Part shown: positions 24,153 to 33,312 of the stretch, one piece after another
Layout: the number at the start of each line of letters is the position of its first letter
Numbering within the stretch: the stretch's first letter is position 1
From: Bacillota bacterium
GTDB taxonomy: Bacteria > Bacillota > Clostridia > Christensenellales > Aristaeellaceae
NCBI GenBank assembly: GCA_023413135.1
Contig: JAEZQK010000060.1
Coordinates: forward strand, 62,001-126,000
Reading direction: 5' to 3'
DNA length: 64,000 nucleotides
Notes under the pieces: generated by a model
What the model was told of the DNA's origin: nothing
The model's database searches: none
The model's input: only the letters and a program-made list of their open reading frames with translations
Made by a program: the position numbers and the translations under genes

Positions 24153-26147
24153 ATGCGCTACGTCCCGCCCACATCTAAAGAACGGGAAGATTTCCACCAA
24201 GGGCGCAATCCGCGTGCCTTTCAAATGCTGGGCGTTCATCCCGCTTCGCAATTAGGCCGGGAAGTGTACCACTTCGCGGTATGGGCGCCCAATGCCCGGG
24301 CGGTGTTTTTGTCGGGGGATTTCAACGGCTGGTCCCGGGAAAGCCATCCCATGGTCAAGCAGTACGACGGCATTTGGGAACTTCGGCTTGACCGGGATCT
24401 GCTCAAAGGCCGTGATGCCTACAAATATGCCATTCTGGGCGCCGACGGCCACTTTCACATGAAGGCAGACCCCTATGCCTTTTTCAGCGAGCTTCGGCCA
24501 GGTACCGCCAGCCGCATTTATGATCTGGACGGGTACGCATGGAACGACGAAGCCTGGATGAAAACCCGCGCATCCCGGAATCCCCTTGAGAGCCCTATCA
24601 ATATTTACGAAATGCACCTGGGCTCCTGGCGCCGGGGCGAGGGCGGCAGGCTTTTATCCTATGGCGAAATTGCAGATCAATTGATTCCATACCTCCTGGA
24701 AATGAACTATTCCCACATAGAATTGCTGCCGGTGATGGAACATCCTCTGGACATGTCCTGGGGGTATCAGACTACCGGCTATTTTTCCGCCACCGCACGC
24801 CATGGCGAACCGAAGGATTTTATGGCCTTTGTGGACAGGTGCCATCAAAACAATATCGGCGTGCTATTGGACTGGGTGCCAGCCCACTTCCCCAGGGACG
24901 AGGCGGGACTCCGGCGCTTTGACGGCACAGCCTGCTATGAGCATCCCGATCCCCGCCGGGGCGAGATGGCCCAGTGGGGCACCCATATGTTCGACCTGGG
25001 CCGCGGCGAGGCGTGCAGCTTCCTATTAAGCAGCGCCTGCTTTTGGATGGAATGGTTTCATGCCGACGGCCTCCGGGTGGATGCAGTGAGCAGCATGCTC
25101 TACTACGACTTCTGCCGCGAGCCCGGGCAGTGGCTGCCCAACCCCTATGGCGGACGGGAGAACATAGACGCCATCCACTTTCTGCGGCGGCTGAACGAAA
25201 CGGCCTACCGGGACTTCCCCGGCATCCTGATGATCGCCGAGGAATCCTCCGCCTACCCCATGGTGACAAAGCCCACGTATCTTGGGGGCCTGGGCTTTGG
25301 CTTCAAGTGGAACATGGGTTGGATGAACGACATCCTCTCCTACATAGCACTGGACCCCATCTACCGCAAGTGGCACCATAACAAGCTGACCTTCTCCCTG
25401 TTTTACGCCTTCAGCGAAAACTTCATTCTGCCCTTCTCCCACGACGAGGTGGTGCACGGCAAGCATTCCCTTTTGGATAAGCACCCGGGGGATCTGTGGC
25501 AGAAGTTTGCGGGGCTTCGGGCGCTTTTCGGCTACACCATGGCCCATCCGGGCAAGAAGCTGCTTTTCATGGGCTGCGAATTTGCCCACTTCATCGAGTG
25601 GAAGTACGACGACCAGCTGGACTGGTTTCTGCTGGTCTACGACAGGCACCCGCAGGTGCTTGCCTGCGTAAAGGCGCTGAACAAGCTCTACCGGGAAACG
25701 CCGGCGCTCTATGAGGTGGAGGACGGCTGGGCAGGCTTTCAGTGGCTCAGCGCCAACGACAGCGACAACAGCGTGGTAGCTTTTGCCCGCACCGACAAAA
25801 AGGGCAAAACGGTGTGCTGTGTCACCAACTTTACGCCCGTGTTCCACCCCATCTACCGCATCGGCTTGCCTTTGCCCGGCACGCTGACGGAAATTTTCAA
25901 TACCGACCGGGCGGAATTCGGCGGCTCCAACCAGTACAACGCCTGGACGGTATCCGTCCAGGATGCGAAGTGGAACGGCATGGATTATTCCGTGGAAATC
26001 TGCATGCCGCCGCTTAGCACTGTCTACTTCCAATACGACAAACGGGAGCCAACGAAAAAGCCTGCGCCGGAGGTGCCAAGGCGGAAACCTGCGAAACAAA
26101 AGTCCCTCCCCAAGCCGGATACCGGGAAATTGCCTGAAGAGGAGTGA
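24153..26147 (+). CDS. glgB: 1,4-alpha-glucan branching enzyme
   Basis: A 664-residue GH13 enzyme that makes alpha-1,6 branches in glycogen. The N-terminal CBM48 (about 25-125) is followed by the catalytic barrel: D310 in GLRVDAVSSM (nucleophile), E363 in MIAEESS (acid), D431 in FSHDEVVHGK. A C-terminal beta domain follows. The last 35 residues are a Lys/Pro-rich tail (KREPTKKPAPEVPRRKP...) not needed in the family. It opens a four-gene glycogen operon, glgB-glgC-glgD-glgA, with 7-18 bp between the first three. The start ATG has only AGCAGG upstream. It acts in the cytoplasm on glucan made by GlgA. Confidence 0.96.
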   Translation: MRYVPPTSKEREDFHQGRNPRAFQMLGVHPASQLGREVYHFAVWAPNARAVFLSGDFNGWSRESHPMVKQYDGIWELRLDRDLLKGRDAYKYAILGADGHFHMKADPYAFFSELRPGTASRIYDLDGYAWNDEAWMKTRASRNPLESPINIYEMHLGSWRRGEGGRLLSYGEIADQLIPYLLEMNYSHIELLPVMEHPLDMSWGYQTTGYFSATARHGEPKDFMAFVDRCHQNNIGVLLDWVPAHFPRDEAGLRRFDGTACYEHPDPRRGEMAQWGTHMFDLGRGEACSFLLSSACFWMEWFHADGLRVDAVSSMLYYDFCREPGQWLPNPYGGRENIDAIHFLRRLNETAYRDFPGILMIAEESSAYPMVTKPTYLGGLGFGFKWNMGWMNDILSYIALDPIYRKWHHNKLTFSLFYAFSENFILPFSHDEVVHGKHSLLDKHPGDLWQKFAGLRALFGYTMAHPGKKLLFMGCEFAHFIEWKYDDQLDWFLLVYDRHPQVLACVKALNKLYRETPALYEVEDGWAGFQWLSANDSDNSVVAFARTDKKGKTVCCVTNFTPVFHPIYRIGLPLPGTLTEIFNTDRAEFGGSNQYNAWTVSVQDAKWNGMDYSVEICMPPLSTVYFQYDKREPTKKPAPEVPRRKPAKQKSLPKPDTGKLPEEE

Positions 26148-26154
26148 AGCTCAA

Positions 26155-27342
26155 ATGCTCAAAAAGAAATCCTGTGTGGCCATGCTCCTGGCCGGGGGCC
26201 AGGGAAGCCGCCTGGGCATCCTCACCAAGAACATGGCCAAGCCTGCCGTGCCTTACGGTGGCAAATACCGTATCATCGACTTCCCCTTAAGCAACTGCAC
26301 CAACAGCGGCATCGATGTGGTAGGCGTATTGACGCAATACCAGCCGCTGGAGTTGAACGCCTATATCGGCAGCGGCTCCCCCTGGGATCTGGATTTGCTC
26401 AACGGCGGTGTGTTCGTGCTGCCGCCCTATGTCAAGGGCAAGCAGGGCGAATGGTACCGCGGCACCGCCAACGCCATCTTCCAGAATATCGCTTTCATCG
26501 AGCAATTTTCTCCGGATTATGTGCTGGTGCTAAGCGGCGACCACATCTACAAAATGGACTACAGCCGCATGCTGGAATACCACATTCAAAAGGAAGCCGC
26601 CGCCACCATCGCCGTCAGGGAAGTGCCCTGGAATGAGGCCAGCCGCTTTGGCATTATGAACACCGATGAAAACGACGTCATCGTGGAGTTTGAGGAAAAG
26701 CCCAAAAATCCCCGCAGCAACAAGGCCAGCATGGGCGTATACGTGTTTACCTGGGATAAGCTTCGCCAATATCTTCTGGAAGATGAGAAAAATCCCAAAT
26801 CCTCCAACGACTTCGGCAAGAACATCATCCCCAACATGCTGGGGAACGGCGACACGCTGGTGGCTTACAGCTTCGACGGCTACTGGAAGGACGTAGGCAC
26901 CATCGAAAGCCTTTGGGAAGCCAACATGGATCTTTTGCAAACGCCCATGCCAATTAACCTGCACGACAAAAAGTGGCGCATCTATGCCCGCAACCCCGGC
27001 ATGGCCCCTCATTTCGTGGCCAAGGGCGCCAGCGTCAAGGATTGCCTGATCACCGAGGGCTGCGAAGTATACGGCCAGGTGGAGCACTCCGTTTTGTTCG
27101 CCGGCGTTACGGTAGAACAGGGTGCCAGCGTTTTTGACAGCGTGGTGATGCCGGGCGCGGTGATCGAGCGGGGCGCGAAGGTTATGCGCGCCATCATCGC
27201 CGAAAATGCCGTCATCGGCCCCGGCTGTCACGTGGGCGAGGAGGAAGGCGACATCGCCGTCATCGGCCAGAGCGTATCCTTGCCCGCAGGCCTTAAAATA
27301 CCTGCCGGGGAACAGGTGGAAACCTGCGTCCCTGTGCCGTAA
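26155..27342 (+). CDS. glgC: Glucose-1-phosphate adenylyltransferase
   Basis: A 395-residue enzyme making ADP-glucose from ATP and glucose-1-phosphate, the committed step of bacterial glycogen synthesis. The N-terminal nucleotide site is GGQGSRLG, followed by KPAVPYGGKYRIIDFPLSN. EEKPKNPRS and the substrate-site Lys lie mid-protein, and a left-handed beta-helix repeat (VEQGASVFDSVVMPGAVI...) forms the C-terminus. ATG 26155 follows GAGGAGTGAAGC. It is immediately followed by glgD, with which Firmicute GlgC forms the active hetero-oligomer. Confidence 0.97.
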   Translation: MLKKKSCVAMLLAGGQGSRLGILTKNMAKPAVPYGGKYRIIDFPLSNCTNSGIDVVGVLTQYQPLELNAYIGSGSPWDLDLLNGGVFVLPPYVKGKQGEWYRGTANAIFQNIAFIEQFSPDYVLVLSGDHIYKMDYSRMLEYHIQKEAAATIAVREVPWNEASRFGIMNTDENDVIVEFEEKPKNPRSNKASMGVYVFTWDKLRQYLLEDEKNPKSSNDFGKNIIPNMLGNGDTLVAYSFDGYWKDVGTIESLWEANMDLLQTPMPINLHDKKWRIYARNPGMAPHFVAKGASVKDCLITEGCEVYGQVEHSVLFAGVTVEQGASVFDSVVMPGAVIERGAKVMRAIIAENAVIGPGCHVGEEEGDIAVIGQSVSLPAGLKIPAGEQVETCVPVP

Positions 27343-27360
27343 GAAAAGGGAGTGAATGCC

Positions 27361-28482
27361 ATGAAGGATGTTATGGGCATGATTTATACCGGGGAGAACG
27401 ACGCGCTTTTGCGGGAGCTGACCATCACCCGCGCCGTGGCCGCGCTGCCCATCGCCGGGCGCTACCGGGTGATCGATTTTCTTATGAGCGGCATGGTCAA
27501 CAGCGGCATCCGCAACGTGGGCGTCATCATGCAAAAGAACTACCACAGCCTGATGGACCATCTTGGCTCCGGCAAGGAGTGGGACCTGCACGGTAAAAAC
27601 GATGGGCTGTTCATATTGCCGCCCTTTTTGACAAGGGATAACGTGGGCGTGTACGGCGGGGTTTTGGACGCGCTCCGTTCCAATGCCAGTTACTTATCCC
27701 GCAGCAAGCAGGAGCACATCATTCTGTGCAACAGCAACATGGTCTTCAACGCCAACTTTGAGGATATGGTAAGCTTCCACCGGGAAAGCGGCGCAGACAT
27801 CACGCTGATGTACACCGGCGACCCGGATGTCCGCCGCCGTGATTTTGGCAGCTACCTCACCCTGGATGACGACGGCCTGGTGCTGGATATGGAAATCGAG
27901 CCCGCCGAGCCGGCCTGCCAGAACACCTTCATGGAAGTTTGCCTCATGAAGCGGGAGCTGCTGCGTTCCCTGGTGGATCACGGCGTGGCTCACGGCTTCC
28001 ACGACTTCAACCGGGATGTTTTGCAGCGGGTGATCAGGGAAAGAAAGCTCCGGGTCAACGGCTTTTGCTATCCCGAAAAGGTATGGCGCATGGATTCGGT
28101 ACAGGCCTACTTCCAGTGCAACATGGCGCTTTTGAATACGAAAGTGCGCAAGAGCCTGTTCGACCCTGAAAAGCCCGTGTATACCAAGGTGCGCGACGAG
28201 ATGCCCGCCAAGTATGACGATGACGTGCAGATCGTAAACTCCCTGGTAGCCGACGGCTGCATCATTGAGGGCACGGTGGAAAACAGCGTGATCTTCAGAG
28301 GCGTGCGCATATCCCCCGAAGCCCATGTGAAGAACTGCATCATCATGCAGGATACCCAGGTGATGGCGGGTGCTTACATCGAAAACTGCATCCTGGACAA
28401 ACAGGTGGTCATCAAGCGCAACGCAAGGCTGATCGGACCGGCGGCGTACCCGATCGTGATCGCGAAAAAGGTCGTCATTTGA
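27361..28482 (+). CDS. glgD: GlgD regulatory subunit of ADP-glucose pyrophosphorylase
   Basis: A 373-residue GlgC paralogue. The catalytic P-loop-like GGxGSRL is replaced by YTGENDALLREL, as in known GlgD proteins, which raise GlgC activity rather than catalyse. AGRYRVIDFLMSGMVNSGI and the C-terminal beta-helix (VENSVIFRGVRISPEAHVKNC) remain. ATG 27361 is spaced from AAAAGGGAG; a GTG nine bases upstream is less likely. It supports a Firmicute origin of the window. Confidence 0.95.
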   Translation: MKDVMGMIYTGENDALLRELTITRAVAALPIAGRYRVIDFLMSGMVNSGIRNVGVIMQKNYHSLMDHLGSGKEWDLHGKNDGLFILPPFLTRDNVGVYGGVLDALRSNASYLSRSKQEHIILCNSNMVFNANFEDMVSFHRESGADITLMYTGDPDVRRRDFGSYLTLDDDGLVLDMEIEPAEPACQNTFMEVCLMKRELLRSLVDHGVAHGFHDFNRDVLQRVIRERKLRVNGFCYPEKVWRMDSVQAYFQCNMALLNTKVRKSLFDPEKPVYTKVRDEMPAKYDDDVQIVNSLVADGCIIEGTVENSVIFRGVRISPEAHVKNCIIMQDTQVMAGAYIENCILDKQVVIKRNARLIGPAAYPIVIAKKVVI

Positions 28483-28530
28483 CCAGGGGCACTTTCCCTG
28501 GACCACGCCAAAGGGATTTTATCCCTTTGG
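28483..28530 (+). other. Two hairpins after glgD
   Basis: CCAGGG/TCCCTGG (28483-28502) and the tight 10-bp stem CCAAAGGGAT/ATCCCTTTGG (28508-28530). Neither ends in a T-run, so they look more like mRNA-stabilising or processing hairpins between glgD and glgA than terminators. Confidence 0.6.
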
Positions 28531-28579
28531 AATCCCTGTATTTTGAAGAAGCCATCAGACAACATAACACAACTACCGT

Positions 28580-28606
28580 CGTAGGGGCGATTATCAATCG
28601 CCCGCC
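28580..28606. repeat. Dispersed TAGGGGCGATT hairpin unit
   Basis: CGTAGGGGCGATTATCAATCGCCCGCC folds on itself (GGGCGATT/AATCGCCC). It shares its core with both ends of the 12-kb element and with 42050-42081. It lies in the 307-bp gap before glgA, which otherwise holds only the two hairpins and glgA's ribosome site. Confidence 0.7.
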
Positions 28607-28789
28607 AAACTGGGTTGGTATCCGCAGCATGATATAAGCCAGCTAACAGACCCTGCCATGTGAACAAGGTTCCCAAGGACTTGCCTCATCGCGTTGCATA
28701 AAGATCCTTCACTTCGTTCAGGATGACAGTAGGCGGAAGGCATGATACCCAAAGCAGCTATCCGACTCCTGGAAGGAGGTTCCCATATT

Positions 28790-30808
28790 ATGAAAATTCT
28801 CTTCACCGCCAGCGAATGCGTTCCCTTTTGCAAAACCGGCGGCCTGGCCGATGTGGTGGGCGCTCTGGCACCCGTACTCCACAAAGCCGGCCACGACGTG
28901 CGGGTAATGCTGCCGCTGTACACCTCGATCTCCAAAGAGCTCAAGGACCAGATGACCCATGTAGTGGACTTTGAGATACGCCTTAATTGGCGTCACCAGT
29001 ACTGTGGCATCGAGTCGCTTCAACTGGGCGGCGTCACCTACTACTTTGTGGACAACAAATACTACTTCGACCGCCCCTATGTGTACGGCCTGGGCGGCGA
29101 CGAATACGAGCGGTTCGGCTTCTTTAACCGCGCGGTTTTAAACGCGCTGCCGCTGATTAATTTCTGGCCGGAAGTGATCCACGCCCACGACTGGCAGTCG
29201 GGCATGATCCCGGCGCTACTTCGCATTCAGTACGACCACCTGCCGGCGTACCATCCCATCCGCACGGTGTTCACCATCCACAACCTGCAATACCAGGGTG
29301 TCTTTAACATTAAGGATGTGCAGGACGTGCTTGGGCTGGGCGACAGTTTGTGGACGGCCGACAAGCTGGAGTTTTATGGTGCAGCAAACTTTTTAAAGGC
29401 CGCTCTGGTCTACGCCGACCGCATCACCACGGTAAGCTACAGTTACGCCCAGGAGATTCAAACCGCCTACTACGGCGAGCGGCTGGATGGGCTTCTCCGC
29501 GCCCGCAAGGATGTGCTTTCCGGGGTGTTGAACGGCATCGATATCAAGGAGTACGATCCATGCCACGATTCCTGCACCGCAGCGCCTTATACGGTGGATG
29601 ACCTGAACGGCAAAATCGCCTGCAAGCGGGCGCTACAGGAAGAATTGGGGCTGGATGTGCGGCCCGATGTGCCCCTGATCGGCATGGTGGGCCGCCTGAG
29701 CAACCAAAAGGGCCTGGATCTGATCGATTATGTGATCTCCGACATCCTTCAGGAAGATCTGCAGCTGGCCGTCCTCGGCATGGGTGACGGGCGGTATGTG
29801 GACCTGTTCTCCTGGGCGGAGCAGCAGTATCCCGGCCGGGTGGCCGCCCGCTTTGCCATGGATCATGAGTTGGCCCACCGCATCTATGCCGGGGCAGATA
29901 TGTTCCTGATGCCCTCCCAGTTTGAGCCATGCGGGCTCAGCCAGATGATCGCCATGCGCTACGGTACGGTGCCTATCGTACGGGAAACCGGCGGCCTGCG
30001 TGATACCGTGCTTTCCTTCAACGAATATACAAGCGACGGCAACGGCTTCACCTTCTTTAACTACAACGCCCACGACATGCTGAGCACCATCCGCCGGGCT
30101 GTGAAATACTACCGGGAAGACAAGACGGTATGGCGCGTACTGATGAAGCGCGGCATGGAGGGTGACTTCAGCTGGACCCATTCCGCCAAGGAATACATTG
30201 GCCTGTATCATGTCCTTTTGACCGATTTCCAAAAGGCGGAGGCTGAAATGATGAAACGGGCCGAGGCTGAGCGGGAAGAACGGGAACGGGCCGAAAAGGC
30301 GGCGCAAAAGGCCGGGGAAGAAAAGGAAGAGGCAGCCAGGGAACTGGCCGAGGCAGCGGCAAGCGCACAGGCGGAATCCGTGGAAGCCAAGGAACATGCA
30401 AAAGCCGAAAAAACCCGTAAGCAGGCGGAAGAGAAAAAGACCAAGGATAAGGCGGAAAAGGATACCTACGCGCAGAAAGTAAAAGCCCAAAAGGCTGAAA
30501 AGAAAGCAGGCAAAGAGCAGGAGGAGAAGGCCGTTGCGGAGGACGACTATGCATCCGCTCCCTCCCGCCCCCCCAGGCATATGAAGAATTACGAGCCGGA
30601 ACATGCGCTGGAAACGCTCTCCGATATGCAAAAGCTGCAGGATAAGGCCGATCAAAAATCTCCCCTTAAGCACCGCAAGCAGGCGAAAAAGAATGACGAG
30701 CCGCTGCCCCCCACCATGGCGGACGGGATGGCGGAGATACCGGATGAGGTGCCTCCCGCCACCTCCTACCAAAGCAGGACCAATATGAGAAGCAGCAGGG
30801 AACATTGA
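28790..30808 (+). CDS. glgA: Glycogen synthase with long charged C-terminal tail
   Basis: A 672-residue ADP-glucose glycogen synthase (GT5), much longer than the usual 470-490. Residues 1-482 are complete: KTGGLADVVGAL near the N-terminus binds ADP-glucose, GMVGRLSNQKG opens the second Rossmann domain, and FEPCGLSQ with GTVPIVRETGG forms the catalytic site. From about residue 483 a tail of 190 residues follows. It is extremely rich in Glu, Lys and Ala, with a heptad-like coiled-coil stretch (about 483-590) and then a Pro-rich, basic end. ATG 28790 has GGAAGGAGG before it. The tail may anchor the enzyme to a partner or a granule; there is no precedent I can name. Confidence 0.95.
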   Translation: MKILFTASECVPFCKTGGLADVVGALAPVLHKAGHDVRVMLPLYTSISKELKDQMTHVVDFEIRLNWRHQYCGIESLQLGGVTYYFVDNKYYFDRPYVYGLGGDEYERFGFFNRAVLNALPLINFWPEVIHAHDWQSGMIPALLRIQYDHLPAYHPIRTVFTIHNLQYQGVFNIKDVQDVLGLGDSLWTADKLEFYGAANFLKAALVYADRITTVSYSYAQEIQTAYYGERLDGLLRARKDVLSGVLNGIDIKEYDPCHDSCTAAPYTVDDLNGKIACKRALQEELGLDVRPDVPLIGMVGRLSNQKGLDLIDYVISDILQEDLQLAVLGMGDGRYVDLFSWAEQQYPGRVAARFAMDHELAHRIYAGADMFLMPSQFEPCGLSQMIAMRYGTVPIVRETGGLRDTVLSFNEYTSDGNGFTFFNYNAHDMLSTIRRAVKYYREDKTVWRVLMKRGMEGDFSWTHSAKEYIGLYHVLLTDFQKAEAEMMKRAEAEREERERAEKAAQKAGEEKEEAARELAEAAASAQAESVEAKEHAKAEKTRKQAEEKKTKDKAEKDTYAQKVKAQKAEKKAGKEQEEKAVAEDDYASAPSRPPRHMKNYEPEHALETLSDMQKLQDKADQKSPLKHRKQAKKNDEPLPPTMADGMAEIPDEVPPATSYQSRTNMRSSREH

Positions 30809-30829
30809 TAGCTTCATACCATCAAAAAG

Positions 30830-30866
30830 AAGGCCGGCAGTGATTTTTCACAGCCGGCCTTTGTAT
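30830..30866 (+). terminator. Terminator of the glycogen operon
   Basis: AAGGCCGGC pairs with GCCGGCCTT around a 14-base T-rich loop. A short TTTGTAT follows. Confidence 0.8.
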
Positions 30867-30911
30867 CATTCTCTTGAACTGAAAACTTTTTTGGTTTGTT
30901 AAAAAAATCAC

Positions 30912-30940
30912 TTGACAAGAATGGTTCCTTGCGCTAAAAT
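30912..30940 (+). promoter_or_regulatory. Promoter of the TetR-ApbE operon
   Basis: TTGACA at 30912-30917, 17-bp spacer, TAAAAT at 30935-30940. Confidence 0.85.
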
Positions 30941-30941
30941 C

Positions 30942-30967
30942 TGAATGAACAAAAAAATGTTCATTCA
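30942..30967. promoter_or_regulatory. TetR-type operator
   Basis: A perfect palindrome TGAATGAACA-N6-TGTTCATTCA directly after the -10 box and ending 21 bp before the TetR start. The position predicts autorepression of the whole operon. Confidence 0.88.
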
Positions 30968-30988
30968 ACTATCCTGAGGAGGTGCCAC

Positions 30989-31597
30989 GTGGAGGACAAA
31001 AGAGTGGAGCTGTACAGATGCGCCAAGGAGCTTTTCAGCCAAAATGGATTTAAAGATACGAATGTGGCCGACATCACCAAGATGGCCAGGGTCAGCGTCG
31101 GCACGTTTTACAACTACTTTCCCTCCAAAGATAAGCTGTTCATGGAGATCTATATAGAAGAAAACCGAGAGATGACCAAAGGCTTGCTGGAATCCGTCGA
31201 CTTAAGCCAGGAACCTATGGCGCTCATCAAGCACCTGCTGGCTTTGAACATGGAGCGGACGCTCTCCAACCCCATTTTATGCCAGTGGTACAACCGGGAT
31301 GTCTTCGGCAAGATCGAAAAGCTCTACCGGGAGGAAAACGGGCTGGATTCTGCGGATTTTATGTACCAGGCCTTTTACGTGCTGGTGCAAAAATGGCAGG
31401 CCGAAGGCAAAATGCGCAGTGACATCAACGCTGAAATGATCATGGCCATTTTCGGGGCTATCATCAAGATCGGCTTCTATAAGGAAGAAATAGGCCTTAA
31501 GTATTTCCCCCAGCTGCAGGATTACCTGACGGATTTTGTGCTGACCGGTTTGACCGATTGCCGCATTACGGGAGACGGCGATAAAGCTCCCGCTTAA
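30989..31597 (+). CDS. TetR-family repressor
   Basis: A 202-residue regulator. The N-terminal HTH is classical (FSQNGFKDTNVADITKMARVSVGTFYNYFPSKDKLF). The C-terminal ligand domain is helical and unassigned. GTG 30989 follows GAGGAGGTGCCAC. The perfect 26-bp palindrome overlapping its promoter is surely its own operator. It is followed 3 bp later by apbE and then an FMN-binding protein, so it controls a flavinylation module. The inducer is unknown; a quinone, redox dye or other small hydrophobic molecule would be typical. Confidence 0.93.
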   Translation: MEDKRVELYRCAKELFSQNGFKDTNVADITKMARVSVGTFYNYFPSKDKLFMEIYIEENREMTKGLLESVDLSQEPMALIKHLLALNMERTLSNPILCQWYNRDVFGKIEKLYREENGLDSADFMYQAFYVLVQKWQAEGKMRSDINAEMIMAIFGAIIKIGFYKEEIGLKYFPQLQDYLTDFVLTGLTDCRITGDGDKAPA

Positions 31598-31600
31598 GAT

Positions 31601-32575
31601 ATGAACCTTCCCATGGATCACGATCAGTTGGCCCAGGCCATTCACGAAGGCATGGGCACTTCATTCATGCACAAAGCATATGGCCGCCGCGCACGCCGGG
31701 CGCTTCATGCCGTCCAAAGGGAAATGAAGCGTCTGGAGAGGTTGCTGAGCCGCTTTGATAGGAATAGCGAGATCTCCAGTATCAACTGCTCCGCCGGGCT
31801 GAAACCTGCGAAGGTCAGCAGCGAGACATTCGAATTGCTTAAAAAGGCGATGGAAATCTCCCTGTTAAGCGGAGGGGCTTTCGACATCACCGTAGGCCCG
31901 CTGGTCAAGCTGTGGGATTATAAGCATGCCACTTGTGCCCCGGAAGATGCTGCGATCCATAAAACACTTGAACTGATAGGCTTTTCAAACCTCATGCTGG
32001 AAGCAGATAGAATGACCGTTGGGCTCAAAATGCCCGGCCAGATGATTGACCTGGGCGGCGTTGGAAAGGGATACGCCAGCGACAGGGCAATGGATGTTTT
32101 CAGAAGATATGGCGTTGCCTCCGCTTTTACCAACATCGGCGGAAATGTATCCACCCTGGGGCTAAAGCCCGACGGTTCCATGTTTAGGGTGGGCATTCGT
32201 CATCCTCGGCAGGAGGATTCGTTGATCGGCGCAGTCAGCGTACTCAATCAATCGGTCGTTACCTCCGGGGATTATGAACGGTATTTTACAGATCAATATG
32301 GCAAACGCCGCCATCATCTATTGAATCCCGTCACCGGGTATCCGGCGGAATCGGGGCTTATCAGCGTAACGGTTGTTCACAAAAGCGCCATGCTGGCCGA
32401 TGCGCTGTCCACCGCCCTCTTTGTTCTCGGTTCTAAAAAGGGGCTTGAACTCCTGGGCCGTTTCCCATCCGCCGAGGCTGTACTGGTGGAGGAGGATCTT
32501 GCCGTACATGTAACAAAAGGCCTGAAAGATTTTTTTGAGCCCGCCCGCGGTATCCGGGCGGACATAAGACCATAA
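31601..32575 (+). CDS. apbE: ApbE FAD:protein FMN transferase
   Basis: A 324-residue flavin transferase that attaches FMN covalently to Thr/Ser of target proteins outside the membrane. ApbE signatures are present: ISSINCSAG, GAFDITVGPLVKLW, IDLGGVGKGYASD, NIGGNV and HHLLNPVTGYPA, followed by the Mg-binding ADALSTALFVLG. The usual lipoprotein signal is missing: the N-terminus MNLPMDHDQL is hydrophilic. This copy may therefore act in the cytoplasm or be trimmed. No strong ribosome site is visible, so it is probably coupled to the TetR gene. Its partner is the FMN-binding protein encoded 16 bp downstream. Confidence 0.9.
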   Translation: MNLPMDHDQLAQAIHEGMGTSFMHKAYGRRARRALHAVQREMKRLERLLSRFDRNSEISSINCSAGLKPAKVSSETFELLKKAMEISLLSGGAFDITVGPLVKLWDYKHATCAPEDAAIHKTLELIGFSNLMLEADRMTVGLKMPGQMIDLGGVGKGYASDRAMDVFRRYGVASAFTNIGGNVSTLGLKPDGSMFRVGIRHPRQEDSLIGAVSVLNQSVVTSGDYERYFTDQYGKRRHHLLNPVTGYPAESGLISVTVVHKSAMLADALSTALFVLGSKKGLELLGRFPSAEAVLVEEDLAVHVTKGLKDFFEPARGIRADIRP

Positions 32576-32591
32576 AGAAAGGATCTTCGTC

Positions 32592-33032
32592 ATGAAAAGA
32601 AAGGGGAAAGCAAAAATGTGGATTTTGATCGTATTGGGCGTTCTGGCAGCCGCCATGGGCATCGGGATTCTTGCCACGGCACCCGGGCGGCAGGAATTGA
32701 AGGAGATGACCTTCCCGGACAAAGCTTTTGGAAATCTTGCTGAAGGCACTTATGTTGGCGAATATAAGGGCGCCAAGGATTCTTTCCGCAATGAAAAGGT
32801 ACAGATCACCGTATCGGGCGGAAAGGTGTCGGACATCAAAGTGCTGGAGGGCAGCGTCATCAAAGATGGCAAGCCCATTGAACTTCGAAATGGCCAGAGC
32901 ATCGACGACCTGTCCTCAAGGGTGATCAAGGACCAGTCGCTTCATGTGGATATCATCAGCGGCGCGACGCTCAATTCCAATGCCCATTTGAAGGCGGTGG
33001 AAAATGCGCTCGCACAGGCCGGGAATAAATAA
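32592..33032 (+). CDS. Membrane-anchored FMN-binding domain protein
   Basis: A 146-residue protein. A basic N-terminus and one membrane helix (about 10-28) put the remaining FMN_bind domain outside. The flavinylation motif is DIISGATLNSN, with T126 the predicted acceptor of FMN from ApbE. YVGEYKGAKDSFRNEKVQITVSGGKVSDIKV is the typical first half of the domain. Such single-domain proteins shuttle electrons on the outer face of the membrane, as in RnfG/NqrC or extracellular electron transfer carriers. No Rnf, Nqr or Ndh2 genes are nearby, so the electron donor is not evident. Confidence 0.9.
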   Translation: MKRKGKAKMWILIVLGVLAAAMGIGILATAPGRQELKEMTFPDKAFGNLAEGTYVGEYKGAKDSFRNEKVQITVSGGKVSDIKVLEGSVIKDGKPIELRNGQSIDDLSSRVIKDQSLHVDIISGATLNSNAHLKAVENALAQAGNK

Positions 33033-33312
33033 TATCATTACCAACTCCTGCTTGATGCTCACCGTAGTTCCTGTGGCCGCAGTGGTGGTAAAGCTGAAAA
33101 AGAAAAGGAATATTGCCGATTTTCAAAGGCGGTGGCCGGGATGGCTGCCGCTTTTGTGCTCCCCGCACTGGCTGATACTTGTTACATATGAAAATTTTAA
33201 CTATTTTCCTAATGATTGTTTGCATTTTGGTAACAAATAACTTATAATCATAATAAATAGTGCCTTTTCGCACTCACCCTTCATGCAGACAATGTGTAAT
33301 TGGAGAAAAAGT

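Noticed and set aside
29633..30817. 394-residue minus-strand ORF over glgA
   Set aside because: Antisense to the glycogen synthase tail; Phe/Leu-rich reading of Lys/Glu codons.
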